NCBI RefSeq assembly: GCF_036226665.1
Contig: NZ_CP109007.1
Location: 620,001 to 684,000 of the forward strand
DNA from: Streptomyces sp. NBC_00691
Lineage (GTDB): Bacteria > Actinomycetota > Actinomycetes > Streptomycetales > Streptomycetaceae
DNA length: 64,000 nt
Direction of reading: 5' to 3'
Part shown: positions 43,463 through 52,580 of the stretch, one piece after another
How positions within the stretch are numbered: position 1 is the stretch's first letter
Layout: every line of letters starts with the position of its first letter
Notes under the pieces: generated by a model
Databases searched by the model: none
What the model saw: the letters and a program-made list of their open reading frames with translations, nothing else
Told to the model about the DNA's origin: nothing
Position numbers and translations under genes: made by a program

Positions 43463-45213
43463 TCACGTTCCCCGGACGACCGTGACCCGTGCGAGGGCCC
43501 AGGACGTGTGGTCGAAGGAGGTCCTGCCGTTCGCGTCCGCCACCTCCAGCCGCAGGACCCGGACGCCCCGCACGTCGACGTCCACCGGGACGGGGCCGCC
43601 CGCCGCGGTCAGGACGGGGCTGGTGAACAGGGCGCGGTCGTCGCCGTACACCGTGGCACGGGTGGCGCCGGCGGCGCTCTGGCGGGCCGAGAAGTCGTCG
43701 ATGCCGACCAGGGCGGTGAACCGGTCCCCGGCACCGCCCAGGTGGAAGGCGACCTCGCTGTGGGCGTGGACGCCGAGCCCCTTGGCGTAGGTGGTGCCGC
43801 CGAAGGCGATCGGGGTGCCGTCGCCCCCGGCGCTCTTGCCGTTGGACCTGTCCCGTTCCACGGGGCCCCAGCCGTTGACGGCATGGATCCAGGTGAGGTC
43901 GGAGAGGTAGCTGTCCCGGGTGGGCGCCGGGGGCGGAGTGGTGACGACGCCCGCGTCCTCGTAGCGCACGGGGCCTCCCGGGGCGAGGGCGGTGCCCTCG
44001 GCGGTGAGGGTCCACGGCGTGACGGCCGGGACTCCGGCCCGCGGGGTGACCTGCCAGCCGACGGTGAGCCGGGCGCCGGGAGCGAGCTGCCCGGCGGTGG
44101 TGGGCGTGACGGCCTCCACGGTCCAGCCCGCGGGCGCGCGCAGGCCGAGGCCCGCGGAGCTCCAGGGCCTGGACGAGCCGTTGGCGAGCTCGGCGGTGAC
44201 GGTGAAGGCCTGACCCGGGACGGCGAGGGACGGCACGGTGAGGGTCGTGCCGAACCCGGCGCGAGGGTAGGGGTCCTGCCACGAGGAACGCATCAGGGCG
44301 ACCAGCTCCGCGACCCGTGCGGGATGACGGGACGCCACATCGGAGCTCTCGCCGATGTCGGTGGCCAGGTCGTACAACTCGACCTGCCACTGGTTGTCCG
44401 GCAAGGCGTGGTCACGCACGGGGGCGAACCTCACGGCCTTCCACCGGTCCTTGCGGAGCCCCTCGGCGAGCCAGGTGGCCCGTTGCCTGTCCTGGGCGTC
44501 GGCGCGAGAGGTGCGGTCGGGGTCAGCAGCAGGAGGAACGGTTCGGCCGCGTGGCGGTCCAGGAAGTCGAGCGCGCGCTGCCGCAGCAGGTCCGGGGCGT
44601 AGGCGCCCTTGGCACCGCCCGCGTTGGCGGCGATCGGCTCCTTGACGCCGTTGTGCCAGAGGTACGCGGGGTAGTACTGGTGGGCGTGACCGTGGTCGAT
44701 GTAGCCGTGGAACTCCTCGAAACCGCGGGCCTGCGGGTGGCTGTCCTGGTCGGCGCTCTCCGGTCCGAACCCCCACTTGCCGATCACTCCGGTGCGATAG
44801 CCGCGGGCCCGGAGCACCTCGGCGATGGTGGTGTCGCCGGCGGTGAGGGAGCCCTGCGCCCCGGACGGGTTGGCGCGCACGGTCACGTGCCCGGTGTGCA
44901 GGCCGGTGAGGAACGAGCAGCGGGAGGGGGCGCAGACGGCCGCCGTCGAGTACGCGTCCGTGAACCGCAGCCCGTCGCCGGCGAGTGCGTCGATGCGCGG
45001 GGTGGTGATGAGCTTCTGGCCGTACGCGCCGAGTTCGCCGTGACCGAGGTCGTCGGCGAGCACGACGACCAGGTTCGGCGGCCGGCGCGTGGCCTCCGGC
45101 GCGGCCGCCTCGGCGGCCGCCGCCGCGGGATCTCCGGCGGCCGGGGTCACGGGCAGGGCGCCGAGGCCGAGGGTGGCGGCGGACCCGGCGAGGAAGCGGC
45201 GGCGGCTGGACAT
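43463..45213 (-). pseudogene. Secreted sulfatase with central deletion and frameshift
   Basis: The 5' part (45213 to about 44497) reads a Tat signal MSSRRRFLAGSAATLGLGAL and a sulfatase N-terminus, NLVVVLADDLGHGELGAYGQ and the formylglycine motif CAPSR (C94), to FLLLLTPTAPLAPT. The 3' part, in another frame from about 44483, resumes at TWLAEGLRKDRWKAVRFAPV (end of the sulfatase domain) and continues into an Ig-like segment and an NPCBM carbohydrate-binding domain (YLSDLTWIHAVNGWGPVERD). About 200 residues with the other metal ligands are missing between them. Intact relatives would be secreted sugar sulfatases of about 850 residues. Frame loss means no full protein can be made. Confidence 0.8.
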
Positions 45214-45284
45214 CGGGGCTCCTTGGGCGGGACGGCGAGCGCTGCGGGCGACGGGCGGGACGACGACGTGCCAGGGGCGGACGA

Positions 45285-45378
45285 GGGCCTGTCGTCACGC
45301 CCCCGGCATCCCGTCGATCATCGGTTCGCCCGCCTCCGCGGACCATGCACAGCGCATGAAGAACGTGTGACAGGGCCC
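45285..45378. repeat. Possible copy of the dispersed palindrome (divergent)
   Basis: GGGCCTGTCGTCAC at 45285-45298 and GTGACAGGGCCC at 45367-45378 resemble the two ends of the element seen at 10667-10719, here about 94 nt apart. It lies between the sulfatase remnant and the carboxylesterase gene. The ends are only partly alike, so this is a weaker call. Confidence 0.35.
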
Positions 45379-45482
45379 CGGGCACGGCTCGCCGCCCTTC
45401 GGAGCTGCCGCTGTCCCTCCTGCCGACGCCGTCCCGCCACAGTCCCTCGGTCTCCGTCCCTCCCCGCCCCCGGTCCCGGTCC

Positions 45483-46952
45483 TCAGTCGAGCCAGAGCGC
45501 GCGGACCGGGCTCAGCGGGTCCTCGGCGACGCGGGGTTCCGTGTCCCAGATCTTCGTGGCGCGCCCCTCGGCGGTGTAGCGGGGCCAGTCGGCGCCCGGG
45601 TCCTGGTCGGTCACGAAGGCAACCCAGGCCCGGTGCACGGCGTCGCCGAGCGCGCGCGGCGGCGCGTCCCCGGCGACGGCCGGGACTCCCTCGGCGTCGA
45701 GGAGGTCGAAGGCGAAGGGAAGGTCGACGCAGTGGAAGGCGAGGTCCGCGGCGGGTGAGCGCCAGGCGAACTCGTAGAGCCAGGTGGGCTGTCGACGGTC
45801 GGCTCGGGCGTCGGCGACGGCCAGGTTCGGGGCGCGGAAGGTCGCGTCGGTCAGCGCCTGGCCGAACAGCCGCTCCGGGCCGACCTCGGCGTACGCCTCC
45901 GTGAGGGCGTCGGTCCGCGCGGGGTCGAGGCCGAGGGCGCCGAGGAGGACGGGCAGCGGCGGGCCTTCCGGTCCGGGGGCGGGGAACATCGTGAACTCGT
46001 GCTCGGTGAAGCCGAGCATCAGGGGCACGTCCGCGCCCGCCCCGCCCGTCGTGAGGGCCTCGTGGACGGGCAGCGGGATGAGTTCGCCGTCGGCGAAGGG
46101 GGCGAAGGACAGCATCGGCGGCAGACCCTCGCGGTCGGGGCCCGGCTCGTTCACGCGGTCCTGGAGGGCGAGGATCTCGTCGTCGCCCAGGTCGCGGAGG
46201 GCGGCGGCGGTGGCCGGTACGCCGGTGCGGGCGGTGAGGAGCCGGGAGGCGGCGCGGGCCACGTCCGGGCCGTCGGGGCTCGGGACGGCGCCCGAGACGG
46301 AGAGCGCGCCGCGGAACAGGCCCCGGGCGGCGGGGACGGCGAGGAGGGTCTGGACGGCTCCCCCGCCCGCCGACTGTCCGGCGACGGTGACCTTGGCGGG
46401 GTCGCCTCCGAAGGCCGCGATGTTGTCCCGCACCCATTCCAGGGCGGCGATCCAGTCGCGTACGCCGCGGTTGTCGGGGGCGTCCTCCAGGTACAGGAAG
46501 CCCTCGATGCCGAGGCGGTAGCCGAGCGAGACGAGGACGACGCCGTCCCGGTTGAAGGCGGCGCCGTCGTACCAGGGGCTGGCCGCCGACCCGGCGACGT
46601 AGCCGCCGCCGTGGATCCAGACGAGGACGGGGAGCGCGGCGGCGGGGTCGGCGCCGGGGGTGAAGACGTTGAGGTTGAGGATTCCGGCGCCCGGGACGGA
46701 GGGCTCGGGAATGGTGGTGATCTCGGAGAAGGGGCGGCGCTGGGCCGTCGGACCGTACGCGGTGGCGTCCAGCGGTTCCGTCCAGGGCTCCGGCGGTACG
46801 GGCGCGGCGAACCGCAGGTCGCCGACGGGCGGCTGCGCGTACGGGATGCCGAGGAACCGGAGGCCGCCGTCGGCACGGCGCTCGCCGCGGACAGGACCGC
46901 GTGCGGTCGTCACGGTGGTGCCGGTGGTGCTGGTGGTGCCCGTGGTGCTCAT
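45483..46952 (-). CDS. Type B carboxylesterase
   Basis: 489 residues. LPVLVWIHGGGYVAGSAASP holds the oxyanion HGGG, KVTVAGQSAGGGAVQTLLAV the nucleophile elbow (G-Q-S-A-G), FTEHEFTMFP the acid region and HCVDLPFAFDLLDAEG the catalytic histidine. Family members hydrolyse esters such as p-nitrobenzyl esters. The N-terminus is a Ser/Thr/Gly repeat STTGTTSTTGTTVTT encoded by a GGTGGTGC-rich stretch. ATG 46952 with AAGGAGC upstream. No signal peptide. Confidence 0.9.
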   Translation of the reverse strand: MSTTGTTSTTGTTVTTARGPVRGERRADGGLRFLGIPYAQPPVGDLRFAAPVPPEPWTEPLDATAYGPTAQRRPFSEITTIPEPSVPGAGILNLNVFTPGADPAAALPVLVWIHGGGYVAGSAASPWYDGAAFNRDGVVLVSLGYRLGIEGFLYLEDAPDNRGVRDWIAALEWVRDNIAAFGGDPAKVTVAGQSAGGGAVQTLLAVPAARGLFRGALSVSGAVPSPDGPDVARAASRLLTARTGVPATAAALRDLGDDEILALQDRVNEPGPDREGLPPMLSFAPFADGELIPLPVHEALTTGGAGADVPLMLGFTEHEFTMFPAPGPEGPPLPVLLGALGLDPARTDALTEAYAEVGPERLFGQALTDATFRAPNLAVADARADRRQPTWLYEFAWRSPAADLAFHCVDLPFAFDLLDAEGVPAVAGDAPPRALGDAVHRAWVAFVTDQDPGADWPRYTAEGRATKIWDTEPRVAEDPLSPVRALWLD

Positions 46953-47011
46953 GGGTGCTCGCTCCTTCTGCGCGGGGGCATACGAAGCCCGCGACAGGAG
47001 CCTGCCACCCG

Positions 47012-48247
47012 TCAGTTACACGTGTCAACGTGTCCCTTCGTGCGTACCTCCTCCCTGGGCAGCAGCAGGGGTGTCGCCAGCAGCAGGACGCCCGCCAGGC
47101 CGATCGCCGCCCGGGGGCCGACAGCGGCCGCGAGAAGCCCCCAGAGCGCGGTCAGGGCCGCGACGGAGGCCTTCGCGGTGACGGACCAGGCGGTGAGCGT
47201 ACGGGCGACCCGGTCGGTCGGCGTCAGGTCGAGGCGGTGGGTGGCGAGCACCGGGGTGAACACGCCGGCACAGGTGATCAGCGCCAGCTCGACGACCATC
47301 ACCAGCACCAGCCCGGTGACACCCGGGTGGACGAGGACGAGGCCGACGGGCCAGCACGCGCGGAGCACGCCCGAGGTCCACAGGACCCGGTGCCGGCCGT
47401 ATCGCGCGACGAGCGGGCGAGAGAGCCGTGAGCCGACGAGCCCGCCGATACAGGGCACGGCGAAGGCGAGCCCGTACTGCCAGGGGGCGAAGCCGAGCGG
47501 CCCCAGCATCAGGACGGCCAGCAGCGGCGCGGTCGCCATGATGAGGCCGTTGACCAGGACGGAGTTGACGAACAACGGGCGCAGGACGGGCTGGCCGAGG
47601 ATGTGCCGCCACCCTTGGAGAAGCTCGCCGGCCCGCATCCCCGACCCGTCCCGGCGCGTGGGGCGGGGTTCGCGCCCCTTGACGGCCCGGATGCCCGCTG
47701 CCGAGAGGAGATAGCTCAGGGCGTCGACCAGCACGGTCGCCACCGGGCCGAGGAGGGCGAACAGGGCTCCGCCGAGCGGCGGTCCGAGGACGGTCGCGGT
47801 CCAGGTGGTGGATTCGAGCCGGGCCTGCGCGAGAAGCCGGCCCTCCGCCGGTACGAGCGCCTTCAGGCAGGCACCGGACGCCGCGCCGAACGTGATGTCG
47901 GCCGCCGCGACGACCACGGAGACCACGAGGAGCTGGACGAAGCCGAGCCGGTCCAGCGCGTACGCGGCGGCGACGCTCAGCATCGCCGCGCACCGCACGA
48001 GGTCCATGGCGACCATCACGGGCCGCTTGCGGCGGAACTCCACCCAGGGTCCCAGCGGCAGCGCGACCGCCGCGCCGACGGCCGCTCCCACGGCGGCCAG
48101 CGCGGCCACCTCGGCGGAGCCCTTGTGGAGCACGGTGATCGCGAGCAGCGGGAAGGCGTTGAAGGCGACCCAGGTGCCCAGGGTGCCGACCGCGTAGGCC
48201 GTCCACAGCCACCCGAAGTCCCGTCCGATGGGCACTCCGCCCGCCAT
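47012..48247 (-). CDS. MFS transporter
   Basis: 411 residues with about 12 helices. DFGWLWTAYAVGTLGTWVAF, then GPWVEFRRKRPVMVAMDLVR (the MFS loop 2-3 motif) and ACLKALVPAEGRLLAQARLE, which resembles the MFS_3/enterobactin-exporter-like group. Probable efflux of an unknown compound. ATG at 48247 with GAGAGGGG upstream. Divergent from a LysR regulator across a 136-nt gap containing a palindrome, so its regulation by that protein is likely. Confidence 0.85.
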   Translation of the reverse strand: MAGGVPIGRDFGWLWTAYAVGTLGTWVAFNAFPLLAITVLHKGSAEVAALAAVGAAVGAAVALPLGPWVEFRRKRPVMVAMDLVRCAAMLSVAAAYALDRLGFVQLLVVSVVVAAADITFGAASGACLKALVPAEGRLLAQARLESTTWTATVLGPPLGGALFALLGPVATVLVDALSYLLSAAGIRAVKGREPRPTRRDGSGMRAGELLQGWRHILGQPVLRPLFVNSVLVNGLIMATAPLLAVLMLGPLGFAPWQYGLAFAVPCIGGLVGSRLSRPLVARYGRHRVLWTSGVLRACWPVGLVLVHPGVTGLVLVMVVELALITCAGVFTPVLATHRLDLTPTDRVARTLTAWSVTAKASVAALTALWGLLAAAVGPRAAIGLAGVLLLATPLLLPREEVRTKGHVDTCN

Positions 48248-48350
48248 CCCCGTACCCCTCTCGCCGACCGGCCGCACAACCGCGCGCCACCGGCCGACAT
48301 CAAAGCGACCCGAGGACCCGCAGATCAAACAACCGGGGCGCCTATGCGAC

Positions 48351-48365
48351 ACAACCTGTGGTTGT
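48351..48365. promoter_or_regulatory. Palindromic operator between MFS and lysR genes
   Basis: ACAACC-TGT-GGTTGT, 15 nt with perfect 6-bp arms, extended by CGAC/TCG-type bases outside. This lies 104 nt from the MFS start and 19 nt from the LysR start. A downstream TAGGCT at 48371-48376 could be the lysR -10, with transcription starting near its GTG (48384). Confidence 0.55.
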
Positions 48366-48383
48366 CGGTCTAGGCTGCGCGGT

Positions 48384-49358
48384 GTGGACCTCGACGCCGT
48401 ACGCACCTTCCTCGCCGTGGTGGACTCGGGCCGGTTCCGGGAGGCCGCCGCCGAGCTGGCGATCACCCAGCAGGCCGTCTCCAAGCGGGTCGCCGCGCTA
48501 GAGAGGGAGCTCGGCGTGCGACTGCTCGCCCGTACCGCGCGCGGGGCGGAGGTGACGATCGACGGGCAGGCCTTCCTGCCGCACGCGCGCGCCCTGCTGC
48601 ACGCCGAGGCGCGGGCGATGGCCTCCGTGCGGCCCGAGCGGCGGGCGCTCCGCGTGGACGTGATCGGCCGTCGGCTCGCGACCGCGGGGCTCCTGCGGGG
48701 GTTCCACCGGGCGCATCCGGAGATCGAGCTGGACGTCGTGACGCTCTTCGACGCCGACACGGCCGTCGCCGCCCTCCGGGCCGGGACGATCGACGCGTCC
48801 TTCCGGGCCGTGACCATGCCGGGCCGGAGCCTTCCCGAGGACATCGAGGCGCTGCCGGTCCTGGACGAGCCGCTGCAGCTCCTCACGGGGCCCGGGCACG
48901 TGCTCGCGGGCGCGCGTTCCGTCCCGCTCGCCCGGCTCGCCGGCCACCGGATCTGGATTCCCGGCATCGTCGGCGGGACCGAGTGGGCGGCCTACTACGC
49001 GGACCTGGCCGACCGGTTCGGGCTCACCATCGAGGTGACGGGCCCGGACTTCGGCCCCGAGGCGCTGTTCGACACCATCGCGGACTCCCCCGAGCTGGCG
49101 ACCCTCGTCGGCGAGGGCACCCGCCTGGTCTGGCCGCAGGGGCACGACCTGAGGCGCGTCGCCGTGCAGGGGCCGACTCCGGTCTACCCGCACTCACTTC
49201 TGTGGGCCGCGGACAACCCGCACCCCTCCCTGCTCAGCTTGCGCGAGCACCTCGCCCTGTCCCCCGAGGCCCCGGGGTCCTCCGCGTCGGCGGCGCGGGA
49301 GACCGACATCTGGACGCCCGCCTGGGCACGGCCTCGGGATCACGGTCTCGCGCCTTAG
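48384..49358 (+). CDS. LysR family transcriptional regulator
   Basis: 324 residues. The N-terminal HTH is clear (FREAAAELAITQQAVSKRVA, ALERELGVRLLART), followed by a periplasmic-binding-like effector domain (ALRVDVIGRRLATAGLLRGF onward). Usually it activates the divergent gene and represses itself. GTG 48384 has no ribosome-binding site and lies 8 nt after a possible -10, suggesting a leaderless mRNA. Likely controls the MFS gene. Confidence 0.9.
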   Translation: MDLDAVRTFLAVVDSGRFREAAAELAITQQAVSKRVAALERELGVRLLARTARGAEVTIDGQAFLPHARALLHAEARAMASVRPERRALRVDVIGRRLATAGLLRGFHRAHPEIELDVVTLFDADTAVAALRAGTIDASFRAVTMPGRSLPEDIEALPVLDEPLQLLTGPGHVLAGARSVPLARLAGHRIWIPGIVGGTEWAAYYADLADRFGLTIEVTGPDFGPEALFDTIADSPELATLVGEGTRLVWPQGHDLRRVAVQGPTPVYPHSLLWAADNPHPSLLSLREHLALSPEAPGSSASAARETDIWTPAWARPRDHGLAP

Positions 49359-49403
49359 ACTCGGAGCGCCCGGGGGACGGGCCGGTCCAGGGGAAGGCGG
49401 CCC

Positions 49404-49769
49404 ATGATGTGGATCCATGATGCCGTGGGGGGCGCACTCGTCCTTCTGCTCGGTGCCGGGCTCATCTCCGCCGGGGTGCTGTGGAAGGGGCGCGCGGTCC
49501 GGCCGTTCGCCGCGTCCCGCGCGCGTTCCGTGGCCCAGCGGGAGTACGCCCGCGATCTGCAGCGCGCGGCCGACCAGGTGATCGCGCGGGCCCGCCGGTC
49601 CGCCGGCGAGGGCGAGCCGGCGATCGTCACCGTCGAGGCGGTGGTGCGCATGACGCAGGAGCGTTACGGATACGCCGGGGTGGAGCGGAGGCACGCGGCG
49701 GCCGCGCTGCGCCGCCGGTTCGAGCACTGGCGCTGCGCGGTCGACTGCGTCACCGACGCCTACGGCTGA
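49404..49769 (+). CDS. Small membrane protein with Arg-rich cytoplasmic domain
   Basis: 121 residues, family not recognised. The N-terminus holds one membrane helix (AVGGALVLLLGAGLISAGVL), then a basic segment (GRAVRPFAASRARSVAQREY) and a helical domain with two Cys near the end (HWRCAVDCVTDAYG). ATG at 49404 with GGAAGG upstream. Its stop overlaps the end of the convergent DUF4440-type gene by 10 nt. Confidence 0.65.
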   Translation: MMWIHDAVGGALVLLLGAGLISAGVLWKGRAVRPFAASRARSVAQREYARDLQRAADQVIARARRSAGEGEPAIVTVEAVVRMTQERYGYAGVERRHAAAALRRRFEHWRCAVDCVTDAYG

Positions 49770-50173
49770 ACGTCCGTCTCGGGTACGGGCGTTCCCTGGT
49801 GGTAGTACATCCGCAGGCCCGTCCCGGCCGGCGCGGCGGGGTCCCGGCGCCAGAGCGAGCTGCGCCTGGCCCTCCGGCCGTCGAGGAGCGTCTCGTACGT
49901 GAGGTGGACGACACCGGGGGCGAGCAGCGTCCCGGAGAGGGCGGTGGGCTCGTGGCGCGGTCCGTTCTCCGTGGCGCCGGACATCTCGGGGAGCGCGGCG
50001 AGCATCTCCTCGTACGTCCAGCGCCGGCCGGAGGCGCCGACCTCGACGAACGCGGGGTCGAGAAGTTCGGCGGCGCGCGCCCGGGAGACGCGTACGGCCG
50101 GGTCAAGGAGCGCCAGTTCACCGGCGACGGCCTCGGCGATGTCGAGGTCGTGGGGGGTACCGGGGGCGGTCAT
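49760..50173 (-). CDS. DUF4440/SnoaL-like protein
   Basis: 137 residues with the NTF2-like DUF4440 pattern: an N-terminal helix (DIAEAVAGELALLDPAVRVS), ELLDPAFVEVGASGRRWTYE and VVHLTYETLLDGRRARRSSL WRR-type C-terminal strands. Relatives are small pocket proteins or enzymes of unknown role. ATG 50173 is preferred (GGAG 10 nt upstream); a GTG at 50182 overlaps the stop of the upstream gene. Likely co-transcribed with the DinB-like gene. Confidence 0.8.
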   Translation of the reverse strand: MTAPGTPHDLDIAEAVAGELALLDPAVRVSRARAAELLDPAFVEVGASGRRWTYEEMLAALPEMSGATENGPRHEPTALSGTLLAPGVVHLTYETLLDGRRARRSSLWRRDPAAPAGTGLRMYYHQGTPVPETDVQP

Positions 50174-50178
50174 CGGCG

Positions 50179-50688
50179 TCACTCCCCCGTCGCGCCGTCG
50201 AGGCGTTCACGAAGCAGGTCGGCGTGGCCGTTGTGCCGTGCGTACTCCTCGATCATGTGGGCGAGGAGGTAGCGCACGGAGTACGTCTCCCCCTCGTGGG
50301 TTCCGGTGGCGTCGAGGGAGTCGGCCTCGGCCACGATCGCGCGGGAGCGGGCGCACTGCTCCCGCCAGATGGTGAACGCCTCGTCGACGTCCGCCCCGTC
50401 CACCTCGAAGTCGGCCCAGTCGGTGGAGCCGGGCGGCGTCCAGGGGCTCAGGCTGCGCTCGCCGTTGAGGACGTTGCGGAACCAGCCCCGCTCGACCTCG
50501 GCGGCATGACGGACGAGGCCGAGGAGGGAGAGCGCCGAGGGGTCGACCGCGCGCGTGCGCAGCTGCTCCGGCGTGAGGCCCGCGCATTTCAGGGCCAGGG
50601 TGTCGCGCTGGAAGTCGAGCATGGCGGTGAGGACGGCGCGTTCGTCGCCGGTGTACGGCACGGACGTGCGCTGATCTTGGATCGTCAT
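50179..50688 (-). CDS. DinB-like/DUF664 family protein
   Basis: 169 residues, four-helix DinB/YfiT-like family (mini-circle protein DUF664). The three metal-ligand histidines fit LVRHAAEVERGWFRNVLNGE, LLAHMIEEYARHNGHADLLR. Actinobacterial members include mycothiol-dependent enzymes; the substrate here is unknown. ATG at 50688. Ends with TGA overlapping a possible start of the next gene. Confidence 0.85.
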   Translation of the reverse strand: MTIQDQRTSVPYTGDERAVLTAMLDFQRDTLALKCAGLTPEQLRTRAVDPSALSLLGLVRHAAEVERGWFRNVLNGERSLSPWTPPGSTDWADFEVDGADVDEAFTIWREQCARSRAIVAEADSLDATGTHEGETYSVRYLLAHMIEEYARHNGHADLLRERLDGATGE

Positions 50689-50825
50689 ACGGGCATTGTG
50701 CCGCCGCCCTCCGGGGGCGGACCGGGAATTTCCCGCGCCGCCCCCGGCAGGGCGGACCGTCCGCTCGAAGGCGGCGGCGGCCCGTGGGAGGGGGTGAGGT
50801 TCGGCCACCGTCGGGCCGGTGGCGC

Positions 50826-50945
50826 CGGGGCGCCTCCCGGTCGGCCGGGGGGGGGCTCAGCGGGGTCCGGGGCGTCGGGGCGCCTCCCGGTCGGCCGGGG
50901 GCTCAGCGGGGTCCGGGCGCATCGGCGTGCCTCCCGGTCAGCCGG
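50826..50945. repeat. Imperfect 47-50-bp tandem repeat
   Basis: Units start CGGGGCGCCTCCCGGTCGGC at 50826 and 50876; a third partial unit (CGGCGTGCCTCCCGGTCAGC) starts at 50923 and runs into the stop codon region of the cupin gene. Unit lengths are 50 and 47 nt, differing by a run of G. The intergenic copies look like duplications of the sequence at the cupin 3' end. Confidence 0.8.
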
Positions 50946-51306
50946 AGGGCTTCGCGTAGTCGCCGAAGCCCGTCCAGTCCAGCGCGACGCAGGCCTCGTC
51001 GCCGAGGACCCACGCGTCGTGGCCGGGCTTGACCTCCATGTAGTCCCCGGCGCCGTACTCGGTCGACTCCCCGTCGTCCATGACGACCTTCATCCGGCCG
51101 CTGACGATGTATCCCACGTGTGACGCCTGGCAGCTGTCGGTGCCGGCGATCGGCCCCACGTGCTTGGTCCACTGCCAGCCCGGCTCGAACACGGCGCGGC
51201 CGACCGCGCCGTGCTGACCGCTGACCAGGTCGAGCCTGCCCTTGCCGTCCTCGAAGGGGCGGGTCTCGTCCGCCGCGTCGAAGTTCCTCTTGACGATGCC
51301 GGTCAT
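50938..51306 (-). CDS. Cupin domain protein
   Basis: 122 residues with a single cupin barrel: FEPGWQWTKHVGPIAGTDSC, SHVGYIVSGRMKVVMDDGES (motif 1 region) and GAGDYMEVKPGHDAWVLGDE (motif 2). Metal ligands H49 and possibly H64 and H95 are seen; the pattern fits signalling/pocket cupins more than enzymes. ATG at 51306 with GGGAGTG upstream. Role unknown. Confidence 0.85.
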   Translation of the reverse strand: MTGIVKRNFDAADETRPFEDGKGRLDLVSGQHGAVGRAVFEPGWQWTKHVGPIAGTDSCQASHVGYIVSGRMKVVMDDGESTEYGAGDYMEVKPGHDAWVLGDEACVALDWTGFGDYAKPSG

Positions 51307-51598
51307 CGTTCACTCCCGGCGATGGAGGGCGGAATCCCCGAGTCCACTTCAAGGCTACGCGGCGGCATTCCGGCGGGCACCCCACGGGCCTGTCGCGAGG
51401 GGGTCGCATGTGCATTGAATTTTTGTTGAACGGAGATCAGCCTTTGGCGGGTCCACGCATATCCGCAGCTCAAATTCTGTGCACATCCCTTACCGGACAG
51501 ACCTACACATAAAGGCCAGATAAGCGCACAATGAAGCAGCGGCAACATGTGCCGCAAGTGCGGTCAGACGTGCATGACGCCAGAAGGAGGCGAGTCGT

Positions 51599-52036
51599 AT
51601 GGCCGACGTCTCTCACCGTCCTGGTGATATCGCAGGGCACCCCGATGCGCCGGAAATGCGGGACCGATATGCCCGCATGCTCCAGACCCGAGGTGTCGCG
51701 GCGGTCGAGGAACTCGTGATCCTCGCCGGTATCTACGCCGCGATCTCCGCGTGGACGGTCCACTTCTCCGCCACCCAGCCCGCGCTCGCCATCAGCAACC
51801 TGGTCGTCGGCATCGCCCTCGCGGTCCTCGGCCTGTGCATGTCGATGGTTCCCGAGCGCTCCCAGGACCTCAACTTCGTGGTCCTGCTCATGGGCGCGTG
51901 GCTGATCATCGCCCCGTGGGTGGTCGGGTCGAGCCCCGACACCGGCACCATCCTCAGCAACGTCATCACCGGCGCGTGCGTCTGCCTGTTCTCCCTCACG
52001 GCCGGCGGACTGCTCATGACCAAGCGAAGGACGTGA
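51599..52036 (+). CDS. SPW repeat-containing membrane protein
   Basis: 145 residues. Four helices in two pairs match the SPW family: ELVILAGIYAAISAWTVHFS, LVVGIALAVLGLCMSM, then LNFVVLLMGAWLIIAPWVVG and VITGACVCLFSLTAGGLL. The repeat motif appears as SAW in the first and APW in the second copy. The ATG at 51599 has AAGGAGG upstream. The upstream 150 nt are unusually AT-rich for this genome and probably hold the promoter. Function unknown; cytoplasmic membrane. Confidence 0.82.
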   Translation: MADVSHRPGDIAGHPDAPEMRDRYARMLQTRGVAAVEELVILAGIYAAISAWTVHFSATQPALAISNLVVGIALAVLGLCMSMVPERSQDLNFVVLLMGAWLIIAPWVVGSSPDTGTILSNVITGACVCLFSLTAGGLLMTKRRT

Positions 52037-52054
52037 CGTTCTGATCCTCTCCCG

Positions 52055-52092
52055 GAACGGCGGCCCCTCCACCCCCGGAGGCGCCGCCGCTC
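52055..52092 (+). terminator. Imperfect hairpin after the SPW gene
   Basis: GAACGGCGGCCCCTCC and GGAGGCGCCGCCGCTC pair with two mismatches around loop ACCCCC, followed by CTGTTTT, close to a classical intrinsic terminator. Confidence 0.65.
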
Positions 52093-52226
52093 ACTGTTTT
52101 CCGCCCGGGAACGGCCAAGGCCTGGTAACGAATTGACCCATGTGGTTTCAGCCACCTAAGTTCTGCGTAAAGCTTGCTCCACAGGGACAGGCTCCCGCTC
52201 GCATACCCAGTCCTTGGGGGGACAAA

Positions 52227-52580
52227 GTGAACTGGTACCTCGACGTCATCAAGAAGTACGCCGTCTTCAACGGCCGGGCGCGTCGCCAGGAATTCTGGAT
52301 GTTCGAGCTGTTCAACTTCATCATCGCCGTCGTGCTGATGATCATTGGACTTCTGCTCGACTTCTCGCTCCTGAGCACGCTGTACTCGCTCGCCGTCCTC
52401 CTGCCGTCCCTCGGCGTGACCGTCCGCCGCCTGCACGACACCGGCCGGTCCGGCTGGTGGATCCTCATCGCCCTCGTGCCGATCGTCGGCTTCATCGTCC
52501 TCATCGTCTTCGCGGCCACCGAGGGCGAGCAGCACGAGAACGCCCACGGCCCGAACCCGAAGCTGGCCCCGGCCTACTGA
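52227..52580 (+). CDS. DUF805 family membrane protein
   Basis: 117 residues. Starts VNWYLDVIKKYAVFNGRARR, then QEFWMFELFNFIIAVVLMII and LPSLGVTVRRLHDTGRSGWW, the DUF805 signature, followed by a helix ILIALVPIVGFIVLIVFAAT. Members are small inner-membrane proteins of unknown function. GTG start at 52227; GGGGGGA precedes it. Confidence 0.9.
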   Translation: MNWYLDVIKKYAVFNGRARRQEFWMFELFNFIIAVVLMIIGLLLDFSLLSTLYSLAVLLPSLGVTVRRLHDTGRSGWWILIALVPIVGFIVLIVFAATEGEQHENAHGPNPKLAPAY

